From positions 1-34,937 of the forward strand of contig JBBQAN010000027.1 in the NCBI GenBank assembly GCA_038316385.1: a DNA stretch of 34,937 bases, in the 5' to 3' direction. The notes under the pieces are model-generated. The model searched no databases and was not told the origin of the DNA. It saw nothing but the letters and a program-made list of their open reading frames with translations. This DNA is from SZAS-103 sp038316385. GTDB lineage: Bacteria > Pseudomonadota > Gammaproteobacteria > Xanthomonadales > Xanthomonadaceae. This document shows, one piece after another, positions 1 to 8,916 of this stretch. A program made the position numbers and the translations under genes. Numbering within the stretch: the first letter of the stretch is position 1; each line of letters begins with the position of its first letter.

Positions 1-552
1 CTCGTGGATATGGCGCAGCCAGCGCCGCAGTTCGATGCGCACCTTCGCGTCCAGCGCACCGAAGGGCTCGTCGAGCAGCAATACCGAAGGTTCGATCGCC
101 ATCGCGCGTGCGAGCGCGACGCGCTGTTTCTGGCCGCCGGAAAGCTGAGCCGGAAGGCGTTCGCGCAATTCGCCGATCTGCATGCGCTCAAGCAGCTCAA
201 GTACGCGTCGTTGCAACTCGGCAGTTCTGGGTCGAACGTGTCGACGCCGCGAACGCAATCCGAACGCGACGTTCTCGAACACCGACAGATGCGGAAACAG
301 TGCGTAATGCTGGAATACCAGGCCTACGCGGCGCTCGCGCAGACTGAGCGCCGCCGCGTTGTGCCCGCCGAACGTGATGTATCCGGCGTCGGGTATTTCC
401 AGGCCGGCGAGCGTGCGTAGCAGGGTCGTCTTGCCAGAACCGGACGGGCCCAACAGCGCAAGCAATTCGCCGGACGCGATGCGCAGATTCACGCCACGCA
501 GCGCGGCAAACGTGCCGAAGCGTCTGTGCAGTCCTTCAATGCCGATGTCCAT
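1..552 (-). CDS. cysA: Sulfate/thiosulfate-type ABC transporter ATP-binding protein, N-terminal 184 residues (cut by window edge)
   Basis: This reads as the ATPase that powers sulfate/thiosulfate import at the inner membrane (CysA, partner of CysT/CysW). The start is the ATG at 552-550 and the frame stays open to base 1, so the C-terminus lies outside the window. Visible ABC motifs in order are Walker A GPSGSGKT (residues 35-42), the Q-loop in VFQHYALFPH (about 79-88), signature LSGGQ (137-141) and Walker B LLLDEP (158-163) followed by FGALDAKV. The stretch ELRRWLRHIHE after the D-loop is typical of CysA rather than of spermidine or maltose ATPases. The substrate is inferred from sequence resemblance only; the permease genes would lie to the left. 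The gene is divergent from maf across 175 bp. Confidence 0.85.
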   Translation of the reverse strand, partial: MDIGIEGLHRRFGTFAALRGVNLRIASGELLALLGPSGSGKTTLLRTLAGLEIPDAGYITFGGHNAAALSLRERRVGLVFQHYALFPHLSVFENVAFGLRSRRRHVRPRTAELQRRVLELLERMQIGELRERLPAQLSGGQKQRVALARAMAIEPSVLLLDEPFGALDAKVRIELRRWLRHIHE

Positions 553-727
553 TCAACACGTCTCCATGCCGCATCACAGCCGCAGTCTGCCGCTAAGCGC
601 TACTTATAGGTCTTTAATCGCGCTGCTGCCCAGTGCCACGAAATCATCATCGTATGCGTCGTATTTATTAACGCAATACCAACAAGTGCGCAGGTGATTG
701 TTGCGGGCGAGCGGTTATGCTTTGCGC

Positions 728-1324
728 ATGATCTATCTCGCATCGCAATCGCCGCGCCGTCTGGAACTGTTACGCCAGATTGGCGTCGAACCCGGTGTGC
801 TCGATGTCGTCGTGCCGGAGTTGCGGCTGCCTGGTGAGTCGCCGCACGATTACGTTAGCCGGGTTGCGCGCGAGAAGGCGGGTGCGGGATTGTTGCAAGT
901 CATGTCGAATGCGGATGCGCTGGTCGTGGGCGCCGATACCGAAGTCGTGCTCCACGATCGCGTATTCGGCAAACCGGCCGATGCGGATGAAGCGGCGAGA
1001 ATGCTCGGCGATCTGGCCGGCTGCGTGCATCGCGTCGTCAGCGTCGTGTGGTTGATCAGTGCAGGCCGTGAATTGCGTGCGGAGGCGATCTCCGAAGTGC
1101 GCATCGCCGCACTGAACGCTGAGGCCATTGCGCTGTACGTTGCGACCGATGAGTGGCGCGGCAAGGCCGGTGGTTATGCGATCCAGGGCCGCGCGGCGAT
1201 GTTCATCGAACATCTGTCAGGCAGCTATTCTGGCGTCATGGGATTGCCGTTGTTCGAGACGGTCGGTTTGTTGCGCGCTTTCGGCCACGACGATTTGCTG
1301 TACCCAAAGCAAGGCGCGCCGTGA
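728..1324 (+). CDS. maf: Maf-family nucleotide pyrophosphatase (YhdE type, dTTP/UTP)
   Basis: Maf proteins hydrolyse non-canonical or excess nucleoside triphosphates to monophosphates in the cytoplasm. The 198-residue product begins MIYLASQSPRRLELL, carrying the family signature SxSPRR at residues 6-11. It also has the conserved GADTEVVL segment and the C-terminal GYAIQG and GSYSGVMGLPL blocks that mark the YhdE subgroup. The ATG at 728 is chosen because it places the signature at the very N-terminus; an in-frame upstream start at 698 would add ten unlikely residues. The stop overlaps the GTG of rng by four bases (GTGA, 1321-1324), so the two are translationally coupled, as in the E. coli order yhdE-rng. 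Confidence 0.95.
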   Translation: MIYLASQSPRRLELLRQIGVEPGVLDVVVPELRLPGESPHDYVSRVAREKAGAGLLQVMSNADALVVGADTEVVLHDRVFGKPADADEAARMLGDLAGCVHRVVSVVWLISAGRELRAEAISEVRIAALNAEAIALYVATDEWRGKAGGYAIQGRAAMFIEHLSGSYSGVMGLPLFETVGLLRAFGHDDLLYPKQGAP

Positions 1325-2799
1325 GCGAAATCCTGATCAACATGACCCCGCGCGAAACCCGTGTCGCCCTGGTCGAAAACGGAATGCTGCAGGAAGTGCA
1401 GATCGAGCGCCCCGCGCGCCGCGGCTACGTCGGCAACATCTACAAGGGCCGTGTGCAACGGGTCATGCCGGGCATGCAGGCTGCGTTCGTTGACATGGGC
1501 CTGGAACGCGCCGCATTCCTGCATGCGTCCGACATCTTTCGCGCTCCGCAATCGGCCGCCGATGACGATGACGTTACGACGCCTGCACCGCAACAGATCC
1601 CCCCGATCAACGAATTGCTGCACGAAGGCCAGCAGATCGTCGTGCAAGTAGTGAAAGATCCGATCGGCAGCAAGGGCGCACGGCTGACCACGCAACTCAG
1701 CATTCCGTCGCGCTACCTGGTGTTGTTGCCGCATGTGCGCGTGCTGGGCGTGTCGTCGCGCATCGAATCCGAGCCTGAGCGACAACGCCTGAAAACCGTG
1801 ATGACCGAATTGGGCGACGCGTCGATGGGCTATATCGTGCGCACCAATGCCGAGGGTTGCGACACTAATTCCTTGGCCGAGGACGTCGCCTATCTGAAGC
1901 GCGCATGGGACGTGATCTGCGTGGCGATGCAGCAGGTCGAAGTCGGCCAGCGCATCTACGAAGACTTGCCGTTGCCATTGCGCGCAATGCGCGACCTGAT
2001 GCACGACGCGATCGAGAAGGTGCGGGTGGATTCGCGCGAAACGATGTTGCGATTGCAGGAATTCGTCGGGCAATTCATGCCGTCGCTGGTCGATCGCATT
2101 GAACTGTACCTTGGCGAGCGACCGATCTTCGATCTGTACGGAGTCGAGGATGAAATCCAGCGTGCACTGCAGAAAAACGTGCCACTCAAGTCCGGCGGCT
2201 ATCTGGTGATCGACCAGACCGAGGCGATGACCACGGTGGACGTGAACACCGGTTCATTCCTCGGCCAGCGCAACCTCGAGGAAACCGTTTATCGAACCAA
2301 TCTGGAGGCCGCGCAGTCGGTCGCGCGTCAGCTTCGCCTGCGTAACCTTGGTGGCATCATCATCATCGACTTCATTGACATGACCGATCCGGAACATCGC
2401 CGACAGGTTCTGCGGACCCTCGAGAAAGCGCTCACCGGCGACCACGCGCGCACCAGCGCGCATGATTTCTCGCCGCTCGGCCTGGTCGAGATGACCCGCA
2501 AGCGCACTGCCGAAAGCCTCGAACGTCAGTTATGCGAACCGTGCCCGACCTGTTCTGGTCGCGGCAGCTTGCGAACCGCGGAAACTGTCGTATACGAGAT
2601 CTTTCGCGAAATTACTCGCGCGGTGCGCCAGTTTGAGGCGTCGCAATTGCTGGTAATCGCCGCGCCGAAAGTCGTTGCGCGGGTGATGGAGGAAGAAGCG
2701 GCGGCGGTGCTCGAACTCGAGGAGTTTCTCGGCAAAAGCATTCGCTTCCAGCCCGACGAGCAATGCCAGCAAGAGCAATACGATGTCGTATTGCTGTAA
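1321..2799 (+). CDS. rng: Ribonuclease G
   Basis: Endoribonuclease of the RNase E/G family, which processes the 5' end of 16S rRNA and takes part in mRNA decay. The product is 492 residues, close to the 489 of E. coli. It starts at GTG 1321, inside the maf stop, and reads SEILINMTPRETRVALVENG, the standard RNase G N-terminus. An S1-like RNA-binding region covers roughly residues 35-130 and has an insert rich in aspartate (about residues 80-86). The catalytic metal aspartates are D307 in TVDVNTG and D350 in IIDFIDM. A zinc-link CPTC segment sits at C408-C411, with C405 nearby. A longer open frame running upstream through maf is only read-through of the maf region. Confidence 0.96.
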   Translation: MSEILINMTPRETRVALVENGMLQEVQIERPARRGYVGNIYKGRVQRVMPGMQAAFVDMGLERAAFLHASDIFRAPQSAADDDDVTTPAPQQIPPINELLHEGQQIVVQVVKDPIGSKGARLTTQLSIPSRYLVLLPHVRVLGVSSRIESEPERQRLKTVMTELGDASMGYIVRTNAEGCDTNSLAEDVAYLKRAWDVICVAMQQVEVGQRIYEDLPLPLRAMRDLMHDAIEKVRVDSRETMLRLQEFVGQFMPSLVDRIELYLGERPIFDLYGVEDEIQRALQKNVPLKSGGYLVIDQTEAMTTVDVNTGSFLGQRNLEETVYRTNLEAAQSVARQLRLRNLGGIIIIDFIDMTDPEHRRQVLRTLEKALTGDHARTSAHDFSPLGLVEMTRKRTAESLERQLCEPCPTCSGRGSLRTAETVVYEIFREITRAVRQFEASQLLVIAAPKVVARVMEEEAAAVLELEEFLGKSIRFQPDEQCQQEQYDVVLL

Positions 2800-2895
2800 C
2801 CACGTTTCAGCCGATCCGCGGCAACGTCACAAGTTGATCTGCGCAGCACGTGGCGCGGCTTTCCGCTTTCGACCACTGTTCGATGGGATCTGTTG

Positions 2896-5800
2896 ATGCC
2901 GACGCCTTTCCGCCGCGGAGTGCGGCGTGCGCGGCGCGGCCTGTTCTATACCGGCGCGGTGGTGCTGATCTTGCTCGCAATTGCGGTCGCCATCGCCGAT
3001 CGGCTGCTGCCGGAGGTACAACAGCATCCTGACAAGATCGCCGCATGGCTGATCGCGCGCGCCGGTCGACCCGTGCATTTCGATCGCGCCGAAGCGCACT
3101 GGACCGACCGCGGCCCGGTGTTCACGCTCACCAATCTGCGGATTGGACAAGGCAAGCAGCAACTGGCTGTGGATCGCGCGGAATTGCTGGTCGCGATGTA
3201 CGCGGGAATGTTGCCCGATCGTCCATTCACCGAATTGCGCCTGCATGGATTGGCGCTGACGGTCGAGCGCGACGCCGACGGACGCTGGCATTTCGTCGGT
3301 TTGTCTGGACCGAAAGAAGACGAGCATCACGATCCGTTGCAGAATCTCGAAGGCCTCGGCGAATTGCAGGTTTACGATGCGAAGTTGATCGTGCGCGCGC
3401 CCACCCTCGGCATCGCGTTCACATCACCGCGCGTGGATGTGCGCATGCGGGTCAGCGACAAACGCCTGCGTGCGGGCGTGCGTGCCGACACCGCGCGCGG
3501 ATCGCCCTTACTCGCGGTGCTCGATTTCGATCGGCGCGACAATAGCGGCAAGGTCTGGATCGGCGGCGACGACATCGACCTCGCGCCGTGGTCGCCGCTG
3601 CTCGAATACGCCGGTGTCGGCGTGACGCACGGACATGGGCGGATCGGATTGTGGTCGCTGTTGCGGGATCGTCGCGTGGTGTCGGTGCAGGCCGATGCGA
3701 ATTTGCGCGACCTCGTTTTCAAAAGCCGCACGCCGATCGCAACCGAGGCCGGCGCGGCGGTGCCGCACAGCGATATCGCCGATTTGTCGTTAACCGCGCG
3801 TTGGGAAAAAATCGCGGGCGGCTGGCGCGCCGAAGCGTCGAAACTGCGCCTGCACAAGACGTCCGGCGATGAAGCGATGGACGGCCTCGCGGTGCAGGAT
3901 GTGGGCGGTATCGCCGTGGTCGCGCCGCAACTGGACGCTGGCGGCTTGCTGTCGATCGCGATGCTCAACGATTGGGTATCGCCACGACTGCGCGATTGGC
4001 TGTCGCATGCCACGCCAAAACTCCATGTGAGTGCGTTGCGGATCGATGTGTGGCACGACGGCAAAGTGCATGGCAGCGCGACCCTGGATGATGCGAGCTG
4101 GCAGCCGGTCGGGGATATTCCCGCGTTACATGGCGTCAATGGCATTTTGCGCTTCGACAACAATGCGATCGCACTGGAACTGGGATCGCATGAACCTGCG
4201 GCGCATCCGTTGCAGCTATTGTGGCCGCCGGCATTCGGCGCTCCGTTGCCGCTCGTGCTTGCTGGCGATGTCGTCGCCTGGCGCGATGGCAAGGCATGGA
4301 CGATCGAGTCCTCGAACCTGCGCGCGCACAACGACCAGATCGATCTGGTTTCGCGCATCTCGATGCGGTTTGACCATGACGGGACGCGGCCGCGGCTGGA
4401 TCTGGTCAGCACGATCGGGTCGGCGCACATGCTCTCCGCAAAACGTTACTGGATTCGCCACAGGATGCCGCCGAAAACCATCCAGTGGCTCGATGCAGCC
4501 ATCGACGGCGGCGAAATCACCGGCGCGCATGTGCTGGTAGCCGGCGATCTTGACGACTGGCCATTCCTGCACAACGAAGGCAGGTTCGAAGCGATCGCCA
4601 ACCTCGCCGATGCGCAACTGCATTTCAGTCCCGACTGGCCGCGCGCAGATCACGTGAGCGGTCGGCTCGCGTTCGTCAACAATGGCATGCGCTTCGACGG
4701 CAGCGGCGCAATTGCCGGTATCCAGGCGTCGCAGATTGCAGTGGACATCCCCGATTTTCACAAGGCCGTCCTCGACATTCGCGCCGCCGCTGTCGGCAGC
4801 GGTAAACAGATGCTCGCGCTATTGCGTCAGAGTCCGCTGCAAAAACGCTACGCCGATACATTCAACGCGCTCGACGTGCAGGGTGAGGGCCAAAGTGCGA
4901 GCTTGCATCTGTCGCTGCCGTTGGGTGACGGCCTTGGCGAGCGCAGCATCGATGGCGATATCGACCTCAAGCATGCGCGCCTGTTCGACAAGCGCTGGAA
5001 CCTGCTGTTCACCGATGCGACCGGTCGCCTGCATTACGACCAGGGAGGCGTGCTTGCCGATGCGCTGGCTGTGCTGGTCAACGGCGATCCGGCCACATTC
5101 CATCTTGCGGTCGGCGATTCCACTGGCGATGCCGCGACCATCGTCGCGGCGCAATTGCGCGGCACGTTTCCGGTCGCGACCTTGTTGCAGCACGCACCCG
5201 CAATTGACTGGCTGAAGCCGATCGTCAGCGGTCGCGCGACGTGGACGGTGGATGTGCAAGTTCCAAAGACTGGCGATGGCCAACGCGCCGCGCCTTCGCG
5301 ATTGAGCATCAGTTCGGATCTGCGCGGCGCAACAATCGCGTTGCCGGCACCGTTGAACAAATCCGCGAACCAGCCGCTCGCATTGCAGGTGCACGCCCTG
5401 TTGCCGGCAGACGCGGGCGACATCGTGGTGAAGCTTGGCGATCTGATGACGTTACGCGGCCGTTACAGCGACACCCAACCGTTTCGTGGATTGCTCGCAT
5501 TCGGCGGCGATGCGACCGGCGCATTGCCCGCGCAGGGTCTGATTGCGAGTGGCCATGTGTCCAGCCTGGATGCTGCCGGGTGGATCGCGCTCGCTGCCAA
5601 CGGTCAGAGCGGATCTGGCGGATTGCAGAGCGTGGATCTGCAGGCCGATAACCTCGCTCTCGGTGGGCGCCGCTTCACTGGCACGCACTTGCGGATGACG
5701 CGCGCGGCCGCTACGACCACGGTGCGCCTGGACGGCGACGACTTGGTCGGCAGCATCATGGTGCCGGCCGAGTTGGCGCGTGGGATTCGCGGCCAATTCG

Positions 5801-6762
5801 ATCGCTTGTACTGGCCCGGAGCAACTGCGAACGCCGACAGTGGTTCCAAAGAAAAAAGCTCGGCCTTGAATGGCGCATTGCTCGTGGATACCGATACCGA
5901 CATCGACCCGACCAAGGTGCCGCCGCTGCATCTGGAGGTCGCCGACTTGCGCTTCGGCGATGCAAAACTCGGCCATCTGGCACTGCAGACCAGGCCCATC
6001 GCGCAAGGTTTGCATATCGAGCAGTTCGACACGACCGCAAAGTCGCAGACCATGACGATCACCGGCGACTGGACGCGCCAAAGTCCGACCGCGACGCGCA
6101 CGCACCTCGCGATCGATTTCCGCGCCGACAGCCTCGGCAAGATGCTCGATGCGTTCGGCTTCAAGGGTGTGGTCGCGGCAGGCAAGACCCACGCGACACT
6201 GCAAGGTGGCTGGCCCGGATCGCCGGCCGCGTTCCGGATGGCGATCATGGACGGCACCCTGGATCTGGATGTCGGCGCTGGCCGCCTGCTCGAGATCAAG
6301 CCCGGCGCCGGACGCATCCTCGGGCTGGTCAGCCTGACCGAATTGCCGCGGCGGCTCTCGCTGGATTTCCGCGATTTCTTCGACAAAGGTTTCAGTTTCA
6401 ATACGTTGCGCGGCCGCTTTGTTTTCGGCGGCGGTCGGGCGCGCACCGACGATCTGGCGATCAAAGGTCCGGCCGCCGACATTCACGTCAGCGGCAGCGC
6501 TGATCTGGTTGCGCAGCGCTACGATCAGATCATCGAGGTGCTTCCGAAAGCCGGCGGAATTATCACCGCCGTCGGTGCGGTTGTTGGCGGTCCGATCGGC
6601 GCAGCGGTCGGCGCGGTCGCGGGCGAGGTGCTGAAGCATCCGCTACAGCAGATCGCCCGCAAGCGGTACCACGTCACCGGCCCGTGGGCGAATCCCGTCG
6701 TGCAGCCATTGTCGGGCGAAACAACCACCTCGATACCGCCATCCGAACCGGCGGCGGGTTAG
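2896..6762 (+). CDS. yhdP: YhdP family AsmA-like envelope protein (DUF3971)
   Basis: Large AsmA-like protein of 1288 residues. In E. coli, YhdP, together with TamB and YdbH, is implicated in moving phospholipids between the inner and outer membranes. The N-terminus is a basic cap followed by one membrane anchor (about residues 16-37). The remainder is predicted to be periplasmic beta-rich repeat structure, ending in the characteristic block GAGRILGLVSLTELPRR, then GRFVFGGGRA, a glycine/alanine-rich segment (VGAVVGGPIGAAVGAVAGE) and the end domain. The ATG at 2896 is preferred over the adjacent TTG at 2893. It lies 96 bp after rng, in the same order as in enterobacteria (maf-rng-yhdP-tldD). 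The exact transport role in this organism is inferred from the family. Confidence 0.92.
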   Translation: MPTPFRRGVRRARRGLFYTGAVVLILLAIAVAIADRLLPEVQQHPDKIAAWLIARAGRPVHFDRAEAHWTDRGPVFTLTNLRIGQGKQQLAVDRAELLVAMYAGMLPDRPFTELRLHGLALTVERDADGRWHFVGLSGPKEDEHHDPLQNLEGLGELQVYDAKLIVRAPTLGIAFTSPRVDVRMRVSDKRLRAGVRADTARGSPLLAVLDFDRRDNSGKVWIGGDDIDLAPWSPLLEYAGVGVTHGHGRIGLWSLLRDRRVVSVQADANLRDLVFKSRTPIATEAGAAVPHSDIADLSLTARWEKIAGGWRAEASKLRLHKTSGDEAMDGLAVQDVGGIAVVAPQLDAGGLLSIAMLNDWVSPRLRDWLSHATPKLHVSALRIDVWHDGKVHGSATLDDASWQPVGDIPALHGVNGILRFDNNAIALELGSHEPAAHPLQLLWPPAFGAPLPLVLAGDVVAWRDGKAWTIESSNLRAHNDQIDLVSRISMRFDHDGTRPRLDLVSTIGSAHMLSAKRYWIRHRMPPKTIQWLDAAIDGGEITGAHVLVAGDLDDWPFLHNEGRFEAIANLADAQLHFSPDWPRADHVSGRLAFVNNGMRFDGSGAIAGIQASQIAVDIPDFHKAVLDIRAAAVGSGKQMLALLRQSPLQKRYADTFNALDVQGEGQSASLHLSLPLGDGLGERSIDGDIDLKHARLFDKRWNLLFTDATGRLHYDQGGVLADALAVLVNGDPATFHLAVGDSTGDAATIVAAQLRGTFPVATLLQHAPAIDWLKPIVSGRATWTVDVQVPKTGDGQRAAPSRLSISSDLRGATIALPAPLNKSANQPLALQVHALLPADAGDIVVKLGDLMTLRGRYSDTQPFRGLLAFGGDATGALPAQGLIASGHVSSLDAAGWIALAANGQSGSGGLQSVDLQADNLALGGRRFTGTHLRMTRAAATTTVRLDGDDLVGSIMVPAELARGIRGQFDRLYWPGATANADSGSKEKSSALNGALLVDTDTDIDPTKVPPLHLEVADLRFGDAKLGHLALQTRPIAQGLHIEQFDTTAKSQTMTITGDWTRQSPTATRTHLAIDFRADSLGKMLDAFGFKGVVAAGKTHATLQGGWPGSPAAFRMAIMDGTLDLDVGAGRLLEIKPGAGRILGLVSLTELPRRLSLDFRDFFDKGFSFNTLRGRFVFGGGRARTDDLAIKGPAADIHVSGSADLVAQRYDQIIEVLPKAGGIITAVGAVVGGPIGAAVGAVAGEVLKHPLQQIARKRYHVTGPWANPVVQPLSGETTTSIPPSEPAAG

Positions 6763-6872
6763 GCTTGCAAGCAGGTACTGTCCTCCCCATTTGATTGAAG
6801 CGATCCGATCGCATGCAGCGCATGTTCGCGTCGCGCATCAACAGGATTAACCCCCATGTTCCCAAGGTTCCC

Positions 6873-8315
6873 ATGACTGACCTGCTTGCGCTCGCCGAAT
6901 CCCGCCTGCTTGCTCCAGGTGGCCTCGCTGTTTCCACGTTGAATCGCGCGTTCGATCGCCTGCTCGGCCCGGGCGTGGACGACGGCGATCTGTATTTCCA
7001 GCACACGCGCCGCGAGAGCTGGACGATCGAGGACGGCATCGTCAAGCACGGCGCGCATTCCATCGATCAAGGCTTGGGTGTGCGCGCCATCAGTGGCGAA
7101 AAAACCGGCTTCGCCTATTCCGACGATATCCGCAGCGATGCGTTGCTTGAAGCAGCGGGCGCGGCGCGCGCGATCGCACGCCAAGGAGTTGAGGCAACTG
7201 GCGGCGCGCCGATCCATGTCAGCGGACGCGCGCTGTATCCGGCGCTCGACCCGATCGACGCGATGGATGCCGACGCGAAGGTCGCCGCATTGCGCGCGGT
7301 CGACCTGCTGTTGCGCGCAGCCGATCCGCGCGTGAAGCAGGTCACGGTGAGTCTTGCGGGTGGCGTTGAAACGATTTTATTGGCGCGCTCAAACGGCGTG
7401 GTGTCGGCCGATATCCGACCGCTGGTGCGCTTCAACGTGCAAGTGATCGTTGAATCTAACGGTCGTCGCGAGCAGGGATTCTCGGGAGGCGGTGGCCGTT
7501 ACGGTTACGTCGAATTATTCAACGGTGGCAAGCCCGAAACATGGGCGCGTGAGGCGCTGCGACAGGCACTGGTGAATCTCGATGCGGTCGATGCCCCAGC
7601 CGGCGCGATGCAAGTCGTGCTCGGCCCGGGGTGGCCCGGCGTATTGCTGCACGAAGCGGTCGGCCATGGCCTTGAAGGCGATTTCAATCGCAAGGGCACA
7701 TCGACGTTCGCCGGACGCCTGGGGCAACGCGTCGCGTCGAAGGGCGTGACGATTGTCGATGATGGAACCCTGGAAGGACGCCGTGGCTCTCTCAACGTCG
7801 ATGACGAAGGCACGCCGACGCAGCGCAATGTATTGATCGAGGACGGCATCCTCACCGGCTACATGCAGGACACTCTCAACGCGCGCCTGATGGGCGTCGC
7901 GCCGACCGGCAACGGCCGCCGCGAAAGCTACGCGCACCTGCCGATGCCGCGCATGACCAATACGCTGATGCTCGCGGGCGAACACGATCCGGCCGAGATC
8001 ATCGCGTCAGTGAAAAAGGGTTTGTACGCGGTCAATTTCGGCGGCGGCCAGGTCGATATCACCAGCGGCAAGTTCGTGTTTTCCGCGAGCGAGGCCTACC
8101 TGATCGAAGACGGCAAGGTGACCAGGCCGGTGAAGGGCGCGACGTTGATCGGCAATGGGCCGGAAGCGATGCAGCGCGTGTCGATGATCGGCACCGACAT
8201 GCAGCTCGATGAAGGCGTCGGCGTGTGCGGAAAGGATGGACAATCGGTGCCGGTCGGTGTCGGTCAGCCGACCTTGCTGGTGGAATCGTTGACGGTGGGC
8301 GGGACGCGCGCGTGA
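6873..8315 (+). CDS. tldD: TldD metalloprotease subunit
   Basis: Active subunit of the TldD/TldE protease, which in E. coli trims unfolded peptides, matures microcin B17 and degrades the antitoxin CcdA. Counting from ATG 6873 the product has 480 residues, matching the usual 481. The metal-binding HExxxH motif is visible as HEAVGH at residues 260-265, followed by GLEGDFNRKG. In-frame starts upstream (TTG 6795, ATG 6813) would add up to 26 residues (MKRSDRMQRM...), which is atypical, so 6873 is chosen on family length; its ribosome site is weak. The gene lies 110 bp after yhdP and runs convergently into darP with only 14 bp between stops. Its partner pmbA follows beyond darP. Confidence 0.95.
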   Translation: MTDLLALAESRLLAPGGLAVSTLNRAFDRLLGPGVDDGDLYFQHTRRESWTIEDGIVKHGAHSIDQGLGVRAISGEKTGFAYSDDIRSDALLEAAGAARAIARQGVEATGGAPIHVSGRALYPALDPIDAMDADAKVAALRAVDLLLRAADPRVKQVTVSLAGGVETILLARSNGVVSADIRPLVRFNVQVIVESNGRREQGFSGGGGRYGYVELFNGGKPETWAREALRQALVNLDAVDAPAGAMQVVLGPGWPGVLLHEAVGHGLEGDFNRKGTSTFAGRLGQRVASKGVTIVDDGTLEGRRGSLNVDDEGTPTQRNVLIEDGILTGYMQDTLNARLMGVAPTGNGRRESYAHLPMPRMTNTLMLAGEHDPAEIIASVKKGLYAVNFGGGQVDITSGKFVFSASEAYLIEDGKVTRPVKGATLIGNGPEAMQRVSMIGTDMQLDEGVGVCGKDGQSVPVGVGQPTLLVESLTVGGTRA

Positions 8316-8329
8316 ACGATGCGGGTGCG

Positions 8330-8899
8330 TCAAACCTCGTGGGTCGTATCGCCTTCGATTGCGGACTCATCGAGCAGTTCCCGCAACGCCCGAAACAGAT
8401 CGCGAAACGCATGCAGTGGCTTGTGATGCAGGCGTTCGTCCTTCGCGTTGCGCGCGAGCTGGCGCAGATGCTGGCGGTCGGCAGTCGGATGCGCGGCCAG
8501 CAGCTCAGCGAGGGCCGCATCGCCTTCGTCGATCAGGCGGTCACGCCAGACTTCGATGCGGTGCAGGGCGGCGGTGTCGCGGCGGCTGTCGGACTTGGAG
8601 TTTTCAATCGCGTCGCGGATCGCGTGCAGCGTTACATCGTCCTCGCGGCGCAAAATCTTCGCGAGATATTGCAACTGGCGCTTGCGCGCGATCTGCTGGG
8701 TGATGCGCTGCGATTCGCGCACCAGCGCGCGCAATGCGTCATCCAGCGGCAGGCGCAAAAGTTGCGATTCGTTTTGTTCGACCAGGCGTTCGGCCAGCTC
8801 GAACACTTCCAGCGCCTCGCGCCGGAGCTGGCTGCGGCTGGGGCCGGCCCAATAGTCATCGGGACTGATCGCTTCGTCATCGGTTTCGCTCATCATCAT
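8330..8899 (-). CDS. darP: DarP (YjgA, DUF615) ribosome assembly factor
   Basis: Homologue of E. coli YjgA/DarP, a helical protein bound to late 50S precursors that promotes maturation of the peptidyl transferase centre. The 189-residue product carries the family blocks SRSQLRREALEVFELAERLV (residues 21-40), RKRQLQYLAKILRRED, the RDRLIDEGDAALAELLAAHP segment and DRQHLRQLARNAKDE. The start is uncertain among three consecutive ATGs (8899, 8896, 8893), and none has a good ribosome site. It lies antisense between tldD and pmbA, tail-to-tail with tldD and head-to-head with pmbA, whose start is only 17 bp away. In E. coli yjgA also adjoins pmbA divergently, so this side of the arrangement is conserved. 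Confidence 0.93.
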   Translation of the reverse strand: MMMSETDDEAISPDDYWAGPSRSQLRREALEVFELAERLVEQNESQLLRLPLDDALRALVRESQRITQQIARKRQLQYLAKILRREDDVTLHAIRDAIENSKSDSRRDTAALHRIEVWRDRLIDEGDAALAELLAAHPTADRQHLRQLARNAKDERLHHKPLHAFRDLFRALRELLDESAIEGDTTHEV

Positions 8900-8916
8900 T
8901 CTGCAAGGATACGCAT

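Noticed and set aside
553..727. Promoter elements between cysA and maf
   Set aside because: A TATAAG-like sequence on the minus strand near 602-607 and AT-rich patches near 660-672 were noticed, but no convincing -35 partners were found, so no promoter is called.
1153..1320. Upstream extension of rng inside maf
   Set aside because: RNase G proteins begin at the GTG at 1321; the extension is only maf read in another frame.
1225..2073. Open frame of 282 codons on the minus strand
   Set aside because: It is antisense to maf and rng and has His/Arg-rich shadow composition.
5452..6639. Open frame of 395 codons on the minus strand
   Set aside because: It is antisense to yhdP and has no recognisable motif.
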